A DNA stretch of 62,558 nucleotides from an uncultured Opitutia bacterium (GCA_903825285.1 CAIJZY010000043.1:1-62558), one strand, 5' to 3'. Positions 27,955 through 39,388 are shown, counted from the first letter of the stretch. The notes: generated by a model not told the origin, from the letters alone. Translations and numbers: made by a program.

Positions 27955-27967
27955 GGAGCGAACGCGG

Positions 27968-30208
<2,241 letters not shown>

Positions 30209-30362
30209 TCAGGATGAAAGTGCAGCTGCACACAAGGATGGGCGCGCAGCACGGTCAAAGGCAATTTCCGCGCAGGAATTGCGGGCCACGCCGCATCCGT
30301 TGTGGCATGACCATTCGTTTCCGCGGATGTCTGGCGAGGGCTCGGCGTTCCCGCGATGCCAG

Positions 30363-31301
30363 TTACACGAACAGATAAACGTAGCAGGCGAAGCCGACCG
30401 CCGCGCTGCCGGCCGTGGCGGCGAGGGCCCAGAGGATATTCTTCTGCCGGGCGGCCATGGAGAAGGTCGAGATGATGACGCCAAGCTGGGCGGCGAGCAT
30501 GCCATAGAAGAAGCGCTGGCTGCGGTTATGGTGGCGCTCGGCCGAGAGGTTGCTCTGCCGGACCTGGAGCTCGTACAGCTGCGCGATGACCTGGTTCTGC
30601 CGCGACTCCGTGTCGTAGCGCTGGCCCGCAAAGGTGAGCCGCGCGGCCACCAGGCTGCGCAACGGGTCCGGGGCGCCGCCGGCCGCGGTCAGCTCGCGTT
30701 CGAGGGTGTCGATCGCCTGTGAAATGGGTCGCAGCTCGGCATCGGCCGCGCGCACGCGGGCGGTCGCGTCAGCCATCGCGGACTCCAATTCGGCCGGCTT
30801 GATGGCGGCCAGCAGCCGAGCGATCGCCGCATCGGATTCCCCGGCGTCCACCGCGGCGAGGGCCGCGGCGATCCGGGAGTTGCCGGCGACCTCGGCGGCC
30901 AGCGGCGGCAGTGTCCCGCGCACCAGACATTCCAACGCCCGCTTGCCCATGGGCGACTCCAGCAGCTTGCGGGCGGCCGGGCTGGCCAGGCGGGCGTCGA
31001 GCGCCTTGGCGTCGAGCGGCGGCGCGCTGGTCGTGCCGCGGATCACGTCGAGGGTGTTGCGCTGCAGGGCGGCGCGGAGCCGCTTGGCCTGGAAATAACT
31101 CCACTGGTCGCCCGCCTTCGACTGCAGCTGCGCGGCGAAGGAGCGGTCATACTGGGCCCGCGTCATCTCGCTCGAGGAGAGTCCCGCCAGCAGGGTCGCG
31201 ATGACGGTCATGACGATGGGCGTGGCTGCGAGGACCTTGCCCCAGCGGTTCGCGGGGATGTCGGCTTTCAGGGCTTCGGGGATCTCGATTTTGGCGCTCA
31301 T
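30363..31301 (-). CDS. Membrane protein with periplasmic or cytoplasmic coiled domain (DUF4337-like)
   Basis: A 312-residue protein with one span near residues 20-42 (LAATPIVMTVIATLLAGL) and two at the C-terminus (YGMLAAQLGVIISTFSM, ILWALAATAGSAAVGFACYV). The segment after the first span, AGDQWSYFQAKRLR, is like DUF4337 proteins. The long middle part is helical and acidic. Function is unknown. The start at 31301 is chosen since the frame upstream to 32045 lies across the divergent Gre gene. Confidence 0.6.
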   Translation of the reverse strand: MSAKIEIPEALKADIPANRWGKVLAATPIVMTVIATLLAGLSSSEMTRAQYDRSFAAQLQSKAGDQWSYFQAKRLRAALQRNTLDVIRGTTSAPPLDAKALDARLASPAARKLLESPMGKRALECLVRGTLPPLAAEVAGNSRIAAALAAVDAGESDAAIARLLAAIKPAELESAMADATARVRAADAELRPISQAIDTLERELTAAGGAPDPLRSLVAARLTFAGQRYDTESRQNQVIAQLYELQVRQSNLSAERHHNRSQRFFYGMLAAQLGVIISTFSMAARQKNILWALAATAGSAAVGFACYVYLFV

Positions 31302-31400
31302 GGGTGGGCTGGGAGAGCCGTCAACACGGCAGATTTTGACCGCTGATGCGATGCGGATTTGCCGCATTGAGGTCCGGAGGAAAAGGGGTATGATACAGGC

Positions 31401-31907
31401 ATGAGCAAGGCATTTACCCGCGAAGATGATGAGACCGAGGAGCCGGTACTGCCGCCGCTGATCTCGCCGCTGCCGCCCGGCACCAAGAACTACCTGACCC
31501 CCGAGGGCCAGAAGCGCCTGCAGGCCGACCTGGCCCGCAAGCTGACCGAGGAGCGCCCGCCCCTGGTTCCAGCCGCCGTCACCGACCCCGAGGCCAAGCG
31601 GGAGCTGGCGCAGCTCGACCAGCACATCCGATATCTCCAGCAGAGCCTCGCGACCGCGGAGGTCGTGCCGCCCACGGGCGCACCCGCCGACCAGGTCACG
31701 TTCGGCTCCACCGTGACCGTGCGCGACCACCAGGGCGTCGAGTCCGTCTACCGCATCGTGGGCGTGGACGAGGCGGATTTCACCCGCAACGAGGTGAGCT
31801 GGCTCTCGCCGATCGCCCGCGCGCTGATGAACGCCCACCTCGGGCAGCGGGTGCCGTTCAAGTTCCCGCGCGGCGCCACCGAGCTGGAGATCATCAAGAT
31901 CGCGTAG
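31401..31907 (+). CDS. Transcript-cleavage factor GreA/GreB family
   Basis: A 168-residue Gre factor that rescues backtracked RNA polymerase. The N-terminus SKAFTREDDE is GreB-like, YLTPEGQKRLQADL begins the coiled coil, and the C-terminal FKBP-like domain shows VTFGSTVTVRD, YRIVGVDEAD and the family-typical SPIARALMNAHLGQRVPF. The usual coiled-coil tip acidic pair (D/E-x-x-E) is not obvious: the tip region reads RPPLVPAAVTDPEAKREL, so the acidic pair may be D-x-E in TDPEA. Confidence 0.85.
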   Translation: MSKAFTREDDETEEPVLPPLISPLPPGTKNYLTPEGQKRLQADLARKLTEERPPLVPAAVTDPEAKRELAQLDQHIRYLQQSLATAEVVPPTGAPADQVTFGSTVTVRDHQGVESVYRIVGVDEADFTRNEVSWLSPIARALMNAHLGQRVPFKFPRGATELEIIKIA

Positions 31908-32043
31908 CACGAATCTGCGGTCGGCCCGCACAATAGGTCGCATGGGTCTTGTCCGCGGATGATTGCTCACGAGTGGCGGCGCAACCCGGCCACGTGTCCG
32001 CTTGCACCGCCCGCGGGATTTTGCGCTGATCGGGAACATCCCC

Positions 32044-33561
32044 ATGACCCTCTACATTGGCATCGATTCCGGCACCCAGAGCGTCAAAGCAGTCGTGCTC
32101 GACCTCGCCACACGGCGCGTCATCGCGGAGGCCCGCGCCCCGCATAGCCTGATTGCCGGGCTGCCCGTGGGGCACATGGAACAGCATCCGCAGGAGTGGA
32201 CGCAGGCCCTCGACACGGTCCTTGCCGCCGTGGCTGCGAAGATCGACGGCCGGCAGGTGCGCGGCATCGGCGTCTCGGGGCAGCAGCACGGCTTCGTGCC
32301 GCTCGATGCGGCCGGCGAGGTCATCCGCCCGGCCAAGCTCTGGTGCGACACGAGCACCACCGCGGAGTGCGACCTGATCACGCGCCGGCTGGGCGGCCCG
32401 CGGGCCGCGCTGCGGCTGACCGGCAACCTCATCCTTCCCGGTTTCACCGCGCCGAAGATCCTCTGGCTGAAGCGGCATGAACCGGCGAACTACCGGCGGC
32501 TTCGCCATGTGCTGCTGCCGCATGACTACCTGAATTTCTGGCTCACCGGGAACTACCACATGGAGTTCGGCGACGCCTCCGGCACCGCGCTGCTCGATGT
32601 GCGACGCCGGGTGTGGTCGAAGCCCGCGATCAACGCAATCGACGCGCGCGTGGCCGACTGGCTGCCGGCGGTGTCGCCTTCACACGTCCCGGCGGGAGCA
32701 CTGCGTGCGACGCTGGCCGAGCGTTATGGCTTCGCCTCGGACGTCGTCGTGAGCGCCGGCGGCGGCGACAACATGATGGGCGCAATCGGCACGGGCAACG
32801 TGGCCCCAGGCGTGGTCACGGCGAGCTTCGGCACCAGCGGCACGATCTACGCGTACTCCGCGAAACCGGTCACCGACCCACTGGGGGAGATTGCGGCGTT
32901 CTGCTCCTCGACCGGCGGCTGGCTCCCGCTGCTCTGCACGATGAATGTCACCACCGTCACCGAGCAGGTCCGCGCCCTGTTCGGCCAGGATCACGCCGGC
33001 CTCGAGTCGGCGGTGGCGTCCGCCCCCGCCGGCGCCGACGGCCTCGTGCTGCTGCCATACCTGGCCGGGGAGCGCACTCCCAACGTGCCGGAGGGTTCCG
33101 GCGTGCTGCTGGGGTTGAACCAGAAGAATTTTACTCCGGGGCACCTGGCCCGCGCGGCCATGGAGGGTGTCACATTGGGCATGAACTACGGCCTGCGCCG
33201 TCTCGCCACGCTGGGCGTCCGGGCGAAGGAGATCCGCGTGACCGGCGGCGGCGCGAAGTCACCCGTCTGGCGCCAGCTCATGGCCGACATTTTTGGCGTG
33301 CCCGTGGTGGCGATGCAGGAGGACGAGGGCGCGGCGCTCGGTGGCGCGCTGCAGGCCGCCTGGTGCGTGGCCCTCGGCGCCGGGGACAAGAAGGCGAAGC
33401 TCACGGATTTCACGACCGGCACCGTCGCCCTCAACGAGGCCACCCGCTGCCGTCCCGATCCGGCGAACGTCGCCCATTACCGGGAGCTCCAGCGCGTGCA
33501 GGACAAGCTCAGCCTCGCCCTCCGGGAAGTCTTCCCGCTCCAGCGCCGGTTGGGGAAATGA
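32044..33561 (+). CDS. xylB: Xylulokinase (FGGY family)
   Basis: Phosphorylates D-xylulose on the route from xylose to the pentose-phosphate pathway (505 aa). Shown by YIGIDSGTQSVKAVVLDL at the N-terminus, the active-site pattern VSGQQHGFVPLD, LPHDYLNFWLTG, the FGGY signature region GADGLVLLPYLAGERTP and the ATP-site stretch IRVTGGGAKSPVWRQLMADIF. No xylose isomerase lies beside it. It is convergent with the AraC-family regulator that follows. Confidence 0.93.
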   Translation: MTLYIGIDSGTQSVKAVVLDLATRRVIAEARAPHSLIAGLPVGHMEQHPQEWTQALDTVLAAVAAKIDGRQVRGIGVSGQQHGFVPLDAAGEVIRPAKLWCDTSTTAECDLITRRLGGPRAALRLTGNLILPGFTAPKILWLKRHEPANYRRLRHVLLPHDYLNFWLTGNYHMEFGDASGTALLDVRRRVWSKPAINAIDARVADWLPAVSPSHVPAGALRATLAERYGFASDVVVSAGGGDNMMGAIGTGNVAPGVVTASFGTSGTIYAYSAKPVTDPLGEIAAFCSSTGGWLPLLCTMNVTTVTEQVRALFGQDHAGLESAVASAPAGADGLVLLPYLAGERTPNVPEGSGVLLGLNQKNFTPGHLARAAMEGVTLGMNYGLRRLATLGVRAKEIRVTGGGAKSPVWRQLMADIFGVPVVAMQEDEGAALGGALQAAWCVALGAGDKKAKLTDFTTGTVALNEATRCRPDPANVAHYRELQRVQDKLSLALREVFPLQRRLGK

Positions 33562-33594
33562 CGCGAGGCCGCGCGACCTTCGGGCCCTCGGTGG

Positions 33595-34392
33595 CTAAGA
33601 TTTCCTGCGCCCGGCGCCCGGTCGTCGGCCGAAGCGGGAGCGGTAAGCCCGACAAAAGGTGTTGCTGCTGGTGAAGCCGCTGGCGAGGGCCACGTCCTGC
33701 ACGCTCAGCTCCGTGCCCGCCAGCATCGCCCGGGCGTGCTCCAGCCGCAGGCGGCGCAGCATGACCCCGGGCGATTCACGGTAGCGGGCGCTGAACTCCC
33801 TTATGAAATGCTCGCGGCTGATGCCGCATTTCTGGGCGATGCCCTTCAGGTTCACGGGTGAGCGGAAGTGGTTCCGAACGTAGTGGTGGCCGAACTCAAT
33901 GGGGTCGCTGGTCCGCGTGCCCTGGACCTGCTCGCGATACAGCGCAATCAACAGCCGGCACATCAGCTCGGTCTCGTGCAGCCGGTCGCGGAACCGCCGC
34001 TGGCGGAAGCGCTCGATCGCCTCGTCGAAGAGCGCGGTGGCCTCGGACTCGTCCGGCATGCGCACCACCGAGCCAAAGTCGGCCCGCAGGCGGTTGAACA
34101 GGTCCTGCGCCCCCTGCGGCGAGAAGGCGAGGAAGCGCAGCCGGTACGGCTCTGTGGCATCGGGCGGATAGCCATAGCCCGTGGGCTCCGTGTGGGTAAA
34201 GAGCATGGCGTGGCCCGCCGGCACCGGCACCGTGCCGTTCGCGTCGCGGAAGAACCCGGCGCCCGCCAGCGTGCGCTGGATGACCAGCGAGAACTGACCC
34301 TCGCGGTGGGTGTTGTCGAAGCAGTAGTCGGGATGGTCGCGCACCTCCTCGGCGCCGACGTGCACGACGGTGAAGGGATCTATCACGGGCAT
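33595..34392 (-). CDS. AraC-family transcriptional regulator
   Basis: A 265-residue regulator with an N-terminal cupin-like sensor (AGHAMLFTHTEPTGYGYPP) and a C-terminal double helix-turn-helix (LKGIAQKCGISREHFIREFSAR and VQDVALASGFTSSNTFCRAYR). It is divergent from the GH4 alpha-galactosidase gene, so it most likely controls that gene in response to a galactoside. xylB lies on its other side, in convergent orientation. Confidence 0.9.
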   Translation of the reverse strand: MPVIDPFTVVHVGAEEVRDHPDYCFDNTHREGQFSLVIQRTLAGAGFFRDANGTVPVPAGHAMLFTHTEPTGYGYPPDATEPYRLRFLAFSPQGAQDLFNRLRADFGSVVRMPDESEATALFDEAIERFRQRRFRDRLHETELMCRLLIALYREQVQGTRTSDPIEFGHHYVRNHFRSPVNLKGIAQKCGISREHFIREFSARYRESPGVMLRRLRLEHARAMLAGTELSVQDVALASGFTSSNTFCRAYRSRFGRRPGAGRRKS

Positions 34393-34513
34393 GTCCCATG
34401 CATCACATTATGCACATGCGGAATCAACCTTTTGCTATCTACGGCCCGGACCGATCCTGTGCGGAATGATTCCCGACGCCATCGGGCGCCGCTTTCCCCA
34501 TCACATTATTCCC
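34393..34513. promoter_or_regulatory. Divergent araC-type/GH4 control region
   Basis: This 121-base region between the two divergent starts is relatively AT-rich. It holds an inverted repeat TGCAT (34399-34403) with ATGCA (34410-34414), next to a second TGC-type half site. It is the natural place for the regulator to bind; no clear -35/-10 pair could be fixed. Confidence 0.3.
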
Positions 34514-35989
34514 ATGAGTGCCTCCAAGACCAAACTCTCCGGCCACGCCTCGCACACCCAGGACGCCGCCGCCCGCGGCCTGCCCGGCTCGCTGCTGCGG
34601 CCGATCAAGATCACGATGCTCGGCGCCGGCAGCGCGTTCACGCCACGGCTGATGAACGACATCCTCCGCATCCCGGGCGACCAGGGCGGCACAATCGCGC
34701 TGGTGGACATCGACCGCGAGCGGCTCGACACGATGGTCAAGCTGGTCACGCGCCTCACGCAGCAGCTCGGCAAGGCCAACTGGAAGGTCATCGGCTCGGC
34801 CGACCGCCGGAAGGTGATGGCCGGCTCGAACTACATCGTTAACTGCATCGAGGTGAGCGGCACGGCCTGCGTGCGCTTCGACAACGACATTCCCGCGAAG
34901 TACGGCATCAACCAGTGCATCGGCGACACCATCGGGCCGGGCGGGTTGTTCAAGTCCATGCGGACGATCCCGGTCTTCCTCCAGGTGTTGAAGGACGCCG
35001 AGCAGCTGTGCCCCGACGCGATCGTGCTGAACTACACGAACCCGATGGCGATGATGTGCCTCGCCGCGGGCCGTTCCTCCTCGATGCAGATCGTGGGACT
35101 CTGCCACTCCGTGCAGGGCACCAGCCACCTCCTGGCCGAGCGGGCCGGCGTGCCGGTGGCGGAGATGGACTGGGAATGCGCGGGCATCAACCACCTCGCA
35201 TGGTTCACCAAGCTCGAGCACCGCGGCCGCGACCTCTATCCGCGGCTCAAGCGCAAGGCTGCCGCGGATCTCGCCCGGGCCCTCAAGGAGGGTCGCCCGA
35301 AGAAGCCGAAGCGGCTGAACCACCACCAGTGGGAGGCGGCCGAGTGGCACAAGGACATCGTCCGGAAGGACATGATGCTCCAGTTCGGGGCGTTCATCAC
35401 CGAGTCGAGCGGACACCTTTCGGAGTACCTGCCGTACTACCGGAAGCGTCCCGATCTGGTCCAGCGCTACAGCCGCGAGGGCTACGATGGCGGCACAAGC
35501 TTCTACGCCGACAACTGGCCCAATTGGCGCAAGGGCGCCGACAAGCAGCGCGCCCGCATGCTCGCCGGCAAGGAGGCGATGGACTGGGAGCGCAGCTGGG
35601 AGTACGCGAGCTGGATCATCGAGGCCCGCGAGAAGGACACGCCCTACCGGATCCACGGCAACGTGATGAACAACGTCGCGGGCGCTGGCCAGCTGATCAC
35701 CAACCTGCCGGCCGACGGCTGCGTCGAAGTCGCGTGCATGATCGACCGCAACGGCATCAATCCCACGCGCTACGGCGCGCTGCCGCGGCAGATGGCCGCG
35801 GTGTGCGACTCGAACATGCGGATGTTCGACCTCGGCGCCCAGGCCTGCATCGAGCGCAGCAAGGAACTCGCCATCTACGCCCTCATGCTCGACCCGCTCA
35901 CCTCGGCCGTCTGCAGCCCAGAGGAGATCAAGCGCATGACGCTCGAGATGTTCGCGGCCGAGAAGGCGTTCCTGCCGGGTTACCGGTGA
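34514..35989 (+). CDS. GH4 alpha-galactosidase (MelA type)
   Basis: A 491-residue NAD- and Mn-dependent glycosidase that acts by a redox elimination mechanism. The NAD-binding loop is MLGAGSAFTPRLMNDIL. The family motifs NYTNPMAMM, GLCHSVQGTSHLL with the metal Cys and His, and CAGINHLAWFTKLE with the second metal His all occur. These are typical of alpha-galactosidases rather than 6-phospho-glucosidases. The start at 34514 is the first ATG after the control region that needs no unusual extension. Confidence 0.93.
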   Translation: MSASKTKLSGHASHTQDAAARGLPGSLLRPIKITMLGAGSAFTPRLMNDILRIPGDQGGTIALVDIDRERLDTMVKLVTRLTQQLGKANWKVIGSADRRKVMAGSNYIVNCIEVSGTACVRFDNDIPAKYGINQCIGDTIGPGGLFKSMRTIPVFLQVLKDAEQLCPDAIVLNYTNPMAMMCLAAGRSSSMQIVGLCHSVQGTSHLLAERAGVPVAEMDWECAGINHLAWFTKLEHRGRDLYPRLKRKAAADLARALKEGRPKKPKRLNHHQWEAAEWHKDIVRKDMMLQFGAFITESSGHLSEYLPYYRKRPDLVQRYSREGYDGGTSFYADNWPNWRKGADKQRARMLAGKEAMDWERSWEYASWIIEAREKDTPYRIHGNVMNNVAGAGQLITNLPADGCVEVACMIDRNGINPTRYGALPRQMAAVCDSNMRMFDLGAQACIERSKELAIYALMLDPLTSAVCSPEEIKRMTLEMFAAEKAFLPGYR

Positions 35990-36010
35990 GACGCTGACGT
36001 AGCGGAAGCC

Positions 36011-36066
36011 AGACGTCAGGGGTCAGAGGTCAGAAGTCAGGGCAGAGGCGGACTGGTTCGCCTCTG
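36011..36066. repeat. GTCAG word repeats and hairpin
   Basis: Four GTCAG words in a row (GTCAGGG, GTCAGAG, GTCAGAA, GTCAGGG) lead into a perfect dyad CAGAGGCG (36043-36050) with CGCCTCTG (36059-36066). It sits between the convergent GH4 and acetyltransferase genes. A second hairpin without T-run, CCACCGC with GCGGTGG, follows at about 36111-36129. Confidence 0.55.
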
Positions 36067-36143
36067 GCCTTGGCTGGGAGCTTGGACCTCGGACTACGGG
36101 CTGAAGATTGCCACCGCGGGCCGGCGGTGGAGAGGTGGGGCGA

Positions 36144-36638
36144 TCACTCCCCGAGCCGGCGGCCGAGGATGACCAGGTCGCGCTCGACGCCGTCCAGGAG
36201 GGCGACGCGCGGGAGATGCGCCCAGCGCGTGAATCCGTTCTTGGCGAAGAAGCGCAGGCTCGGATCGTTGTGGGCGAAGATGTAGCCGAGGAGCGTGTGT
36301 AGTCCGAGCCGCGGCGCCTCGGCCACGGCGCGGTCGAGGAGCAGCTGCCCCAGGCCGGTGCGACGACGGGACTCCGCGACGTAGATCGCGATCATGGCCG
36401 TGCCATCATAGGCCGCCCGCGGATAAAAGGTGTCGAAACTCAGCCAGGCGGCGATGCCCGCGGCGTCCTCGGCGACCCAGATGGGACGTCGCACGGGGTC
36501 GTGGGCCTGCAGCCAGGGGACGCGGCTGGCGACGGTTACCGGCACGAGGTCCGCGGTCACCATGCGACCCGGGATGATAGAGTTGTAGATGGCCACGATG
36601 GCCGGCAGGTCGGCCTCGACTGCGTCGCGGATCCTCAT
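36144..36638 (-). CDS. GNAT acetyltransferase (phosphinothricin-acetyltransferase-like)
   Basis: A 164-residue N-acetyltransferase. MRIRDAVEADLPAIVAIYN opens the fold, the acetyl-CoA loop is ESRRRTGLGQLLLDRAV, and HNDPSLRFFAKNGFTRWAHLP is the C-terminal motif seen in PAT/YncA-type enzymes. The substrate could be a toxic amino acid analogue or methionine sulfone. It lies four bases behind a small membrane protein gene on the same strand. Confidence 0.87.
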   Translation of the reverse strand: MRIRDAVEADLPAIVAIYNSIIPGRMVTADLVPVTVASRVPWLQAHDPVRRPIWVAEDAAGIAAWLSFDTFYPRAAYDGTAMIAIYVAESRRRTGLGQLLLDRAVAEAPRLGLHTLLGYIFAHNDPSLRFFAKNGFTRWAHLPRVALLDGVERDLVILGRRLGE

Positions 36639-36642
36639 GGCG

Positions 36643-36891
36643 CTAGCGCTTGATGAACCGCAGCAGCCAGCAAAAGAGCAGGGCGCCCAGCACGGCGAAG
36701 ATCAACTGGCCGATGAAGGCGTTCGCCGTGATGCCGAGCAGGCCGAAGACGAAGCGGCCGAGAAAGGCGCCGATGATGCCGACGACCAGGTTGCCCGCGA
36801 GGCCGAAGCCGCGGCCCTTGCTGATCAGGCCGGTGATCCAGCCAGCCAGTCCGCCGATCACCAGAAACGTCACGAAGCCCTGCAGTGTCAT
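36643..36891 (-). CDS. GlsB/YeaQ/YmgE-family membrane protein
   Basis: An 82-residue protein of the transglycosylase-associated family, with three short membrane spans and a glycine pattern GGLAGWITGLISKGRGFG and VVGIIGAFLGRFVFGLLG. The family is often stress-induced; its biochemical role is unknown. The acetyltransferase gene follows after four bases, so they are likely co-expressed. Confidence 0.88.
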   Translation of the reverse strand: MTLQGFVTFLVIGGLAGWITGLISKGRGFGLAGNLVVGIIGAFLGRFVFGLLGITANAFIGQLIFAVLGALLFCWLLRFIKR

Positions 36892-36952
36892 GCCGCGAGC
36901 ATGGAATCCGCCCGTGGCGGCGCGAGCGTATTTACGCCGGCCCGCCGGGGCC

Positions 36953-37621
36953 TCAGTGCGCGGCCGCCGGCCGGGCGAACTCGATCTTCTCCGCGTACTC
37001 GAGGAGGCGGTCCCGGAGGAGTTTGTCCTCCTCCGCCTTGGTCTTGTGATAGGTGCTGCGCTCGGTCACGCGCTCGGCGAGCTCGGTGGTGATGACGAAA
37101 ACGTTGCCGTTGTGGACGAAGATCAGGTTCCCGCGCTTGGCGACGACCGGCGTGTTGTCGGCCCCGATGATCGCCCGCTTGTTGTTGAACATCGAGCCGC
37201 CGGGCAGAAGCGTGTAGGCGATGATCGCGCCGTCCATGACCGTGGGCGAGAACCCCACGTCCTCGACCGTGCCGCCGGGATAGGCGCTCTGGAAGTCCGG
37301 CATGACATACGTGGCGAAGAAATAGCCGAGGTAGTCTTTCGGCCCGCGGGTGGAGTACTCCCAGCGCTGCGTGGCATCCTGCGGGAAGACGCCGATGCTG
37401 ACATGGATGCTGAAGCTGTCCTGGAAGGTGACCACGTTCTCCGTGTCGGAAATGCTGCCGCCGAGCTCGGGCAGCACGGGGATGGGCATGCGGAAGATGC
37501 CAGTGGGGGAGAAGTAGTAGTGGTTCTCCACCCGTCCGACCAACCCCCCGGCAAAATCACCTGACTGGCCCATCAGCGGCGCGGTCAGCAGCAGCAGGAG
37601 CGTGAAGGTGAGGCGCAACAT
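36953..37621 (-). CDS. Secreted protein of unknown function
   Basis: A 222-residue protein with a clear signal peptide (RLTFTLLLLLTAPLMGQ). The mature part is mixed beta and ends in a helix rich in charged residues (KTKAEEDKLLRDRLLEYAEK). I recognise no family; the pattern (RVENHYYFSPTGIFRMPIPVL) resembles bacterial stress-associated secreted proteins but that is weak. It lies 53 bases behind rsmA on the same strand. Confidence 0.6.
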   Translation of the reverse strand: MLRLTFTLLLLLTAPLMGQSGDFAGGLVGRVENHYYFSPTGIFRMPIPVLPELGGSISDTENVVTFQDSFSIHVSIGVFPQDATQRWEYSTRGPKDYLGYFFATYVMPDFQSAYPGGTVEDVGFSPTVMDGAIIAYTLLPGGSMFNNKRAIIGADNTPVVAKRGNLIFVHNGNVFVITTELAERVTERSTYHKTKAEEDKLLRDRLLEYAEKIEFARPAAAH

Positions 37622-37674
37622 CCAGGGTACTTCTTAGAAGGAGTCGGGCGGCTTTCAAGCCGCGCCTAAAAGAT

Positions 37675-38502
37675 TCATACCGCGAGCCGGAGCCAAAGTT
37701 CCACGGGAATGGCCTCGGCGCGGGTTTGCGGTGGCACGCCGGCGGCGGCCAGCTCCGCGAGCCAAGCCGCGCCGCCATCGGGCAACAGGCCGCGCAGCAC
37801 GCCGCCCACCTGCTTGCGCCGCTGCTGGAAACAGGCGCGGATGATGCCCCGGGTGGCCAGGGCGAAGACGTGGGGCGACGCGCGCCGCACCAGATGGAAC
37901 AGGTACGACTCGATCTCGGGGGCCGGGTAGAAACAGGCCGCGTCGACCTTGTGGCCGGGCGCGAGGTCGTAGGCCGCCTGAAGGAAGATCGAGATTGCCC
38001 CGAATTGCTTGGTGCCGGGCCGGGCGGCGTAGCGCTGGGCGGCCTCCTGCTGGAGCATGAGCACCATGCGCTCGGGCAGCGGCCCGGAGAGCACGGCGTC
38101 CATCCAGGGCGTGGAAATCGCGTAGGGCAGGTTGGCCACGACCTTGAAGGGCCGCTGCGCGGGTCCCGGCTCGAAGCCGGCGCGGGGGTGCTCGACCGCG
38201 TCACCCTCCAGCAGATGCAGGCGTCCACCGGACTGCGGCAAGAGTGCCTCCTCGAGGTGCAGGTGCAGGTTGCGATCCTTCTCGACCGCCCAGACCTCGG
38301 CCCCGGCCTCGAGCAGGGCGCTGGTCAGGGTGCCCAGCCCCGGGCCAACCTCGACCACGGCATCGCCCGGCTGCACCTGGGCCAGCTCGAGCGATTTGCG
38401 GACGATGTTGCCGTCGACGAGGAAGTTCTGGCCGAGGAACCGCTTCGGCTGGTGGCCGAGCTGCGCGAGGAGCTCGCGCGTGGTGCGGGGGGAAAGCGGC
38501 AT
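37675..38502 (-). CDS. rsmA: 16S rRNA dimethyladenosine transferase RsmA (KsgA)
   Basis: Dimethylates two adjacent adenines in helix 45 of 16S rRNA (275 aa). It shows KRFLGQNFLVDGNIVRKSLE, SAM-binding VVEVGPGLGTLTSALLE and the catalytic motif VANLPYAIS. The start codon shares one base with the trpC stop (TGATG), so translation is likely coupled. Confidence 0.95.
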   Translation of the reverse strand: MPLSPRTTRELLAQLGHQPKRFLGQNFLVDGNIVRKSLELAQVQPGDAVVEVGPGLGTLTSALLEAGAEVWAVEKDRNLHLHLEEALLPQSGGRLHLLEGDAVEHPRAGFEPGPAQRPFKVVANLPYAISTPWMDAVLSGPLPERMVLMLQQEAAQRYAARPGTKQFGAISIFLQAAYDLAPGHKVDAACFYPAPEIESYLFHLVRRASPHVFALATRGIIRACFQQRRKQVGGVLRGLLPDGGAAWLAELAAAGVPPQTRAEAIPVELWLRLAV

Positions 38503-39302
38503 CAGGCGGCGCGGAAATCGGCGACCAGCGTGGACGGCTCGGCCGCCCGCATGAGGGCCTCGCCCACCAGCACGGCGTGGGCGCCGGCGGCGCGGGCCCG
38601 GGCGGCGTCGGCCCGGGTGGAAATGCCGCTCTCGCTGACGGCGATGACGCCGCGGGGGAACCGCGGGATCAGGCGCTCGCTCAGGGCGAGGTCGGTGCGA
38701 AAGACGGCCAGGTCGCGGTTGTTCACGCCGATGATCCTGGCGCCGTGGCGCACGGCCCGCTCGATCTCGGCCTCGGTGTGGATCTCATAGAGCGCGTCGA
38801 GCCCCGCGGCAGTGGCGGCGGCGGCCAGCGACTGGATCTCCTCATCCCCGAGCGCGCGAACGATGATGAGGATGGCGCTCGCGCCCGCCTCCCGGGCCTG
38901 CAGCACCTGGATTGGATGCACCATGAAGTCCTTCCGCAGGCAAGGCACCGCGGGCGGCGTGGTGCGGAAATGGGCGGTCACGCCCTGGAGGTCCGCGAGC
39001 GTCCCGCCGAAATATTTCTCGTCGGTCAGCACCGAGAGCGCGTCGGCGCCGGCGGCCTGGTAGCGCTGCGCCTGGACCAGGGCGGAGGCGCCGGCCTGGA
39101 TTTCACCCGCCGAGGGCGAGCGCCGCTTGATCTCCGCAATCACGGCGAGCCGGCCATCGGTGCGCCTGAGCGCAGCCGCGAAAGACGGCGGGCGCGGCAG
39201 CCGGGTGTGCGCGGCGGCCAGCTCGGCCTCGGGCACGGGCCGGACGAGCGGCGCGATCTCGCGCCGCTTCCACGCCATGATCTCGGTGAGCTTGTCGGAC
39301 AT
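38502..39302 (-). CDS. trpC: Indole-3-glycerol phosphate synthase
   Basis: Ring closure in tryptophan synthesis (266 aa TIM barrel). Motifs are AEIKRRSPSAG with the catalytic Lys, LSVLTDEKYFGG, LRKDFMVHP, IIGVNNRDL and VSESGIST. It is upstream of and coupled to rsmA. It is divergent from mazG, and the 86-base gap between the two starts is mostly a dyad repeat. trpF is 34 kb away. Confidence 0.95.
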   Translation of the reverse strand: MSDKLTEIMAWKRREIAPLVRPVPEAELAAAHTRLPRPPSFAAALRRTDGRLAVIAEIKRRSPSAGEIQAGASALVQAQRYQAAGADALSVLTDEKYFGGTLADLQGVTAHFRTTPPAVPCLRKDFMVHPIQVLQAREAGASAILIIVRALGDEEIQSLAAAATAAGLDALYEIHTEAEIERAVRHGARIIGVNNRDLAVFRTDLALSERLIPRFPRGVIAVSESGISTRADAARARAAGAHAVLVGEALMRAAEPSTLVADFRAA

Positions 39303-39309
39303 GTGGCCC

Positions 39310-39373
39310 CACGAAGGACGCGAAGCGCGCCAAGGTAAATCCGTTTTTCGTCGTGCGCTTCCCGTCCTTCGTG
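39310..39373. repeat. CACGAAGGACG dyad in the trpC/mazG divergent gap
   Basis: The left arm CACGAAGGACGCGAAGCGC (39310-39328) and the complement of 39355-39373 agree in 18 of 19 bases. The loop contains GTAAATCCGTTTTTCG. It fills the divergent promoter region, so promoters for both genes must lie in or beside it. Confidence 0.75.
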
Positions 39374-39388
39374 CTTTCCTCCGGGTCC

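Noticed and set aside
34399-34414. TGCAT/ATGCA repeat as a firm AraC operator
   Set aside because: Short and expected by chance in an AT-rich gap; kept only as a low-confidence control region.
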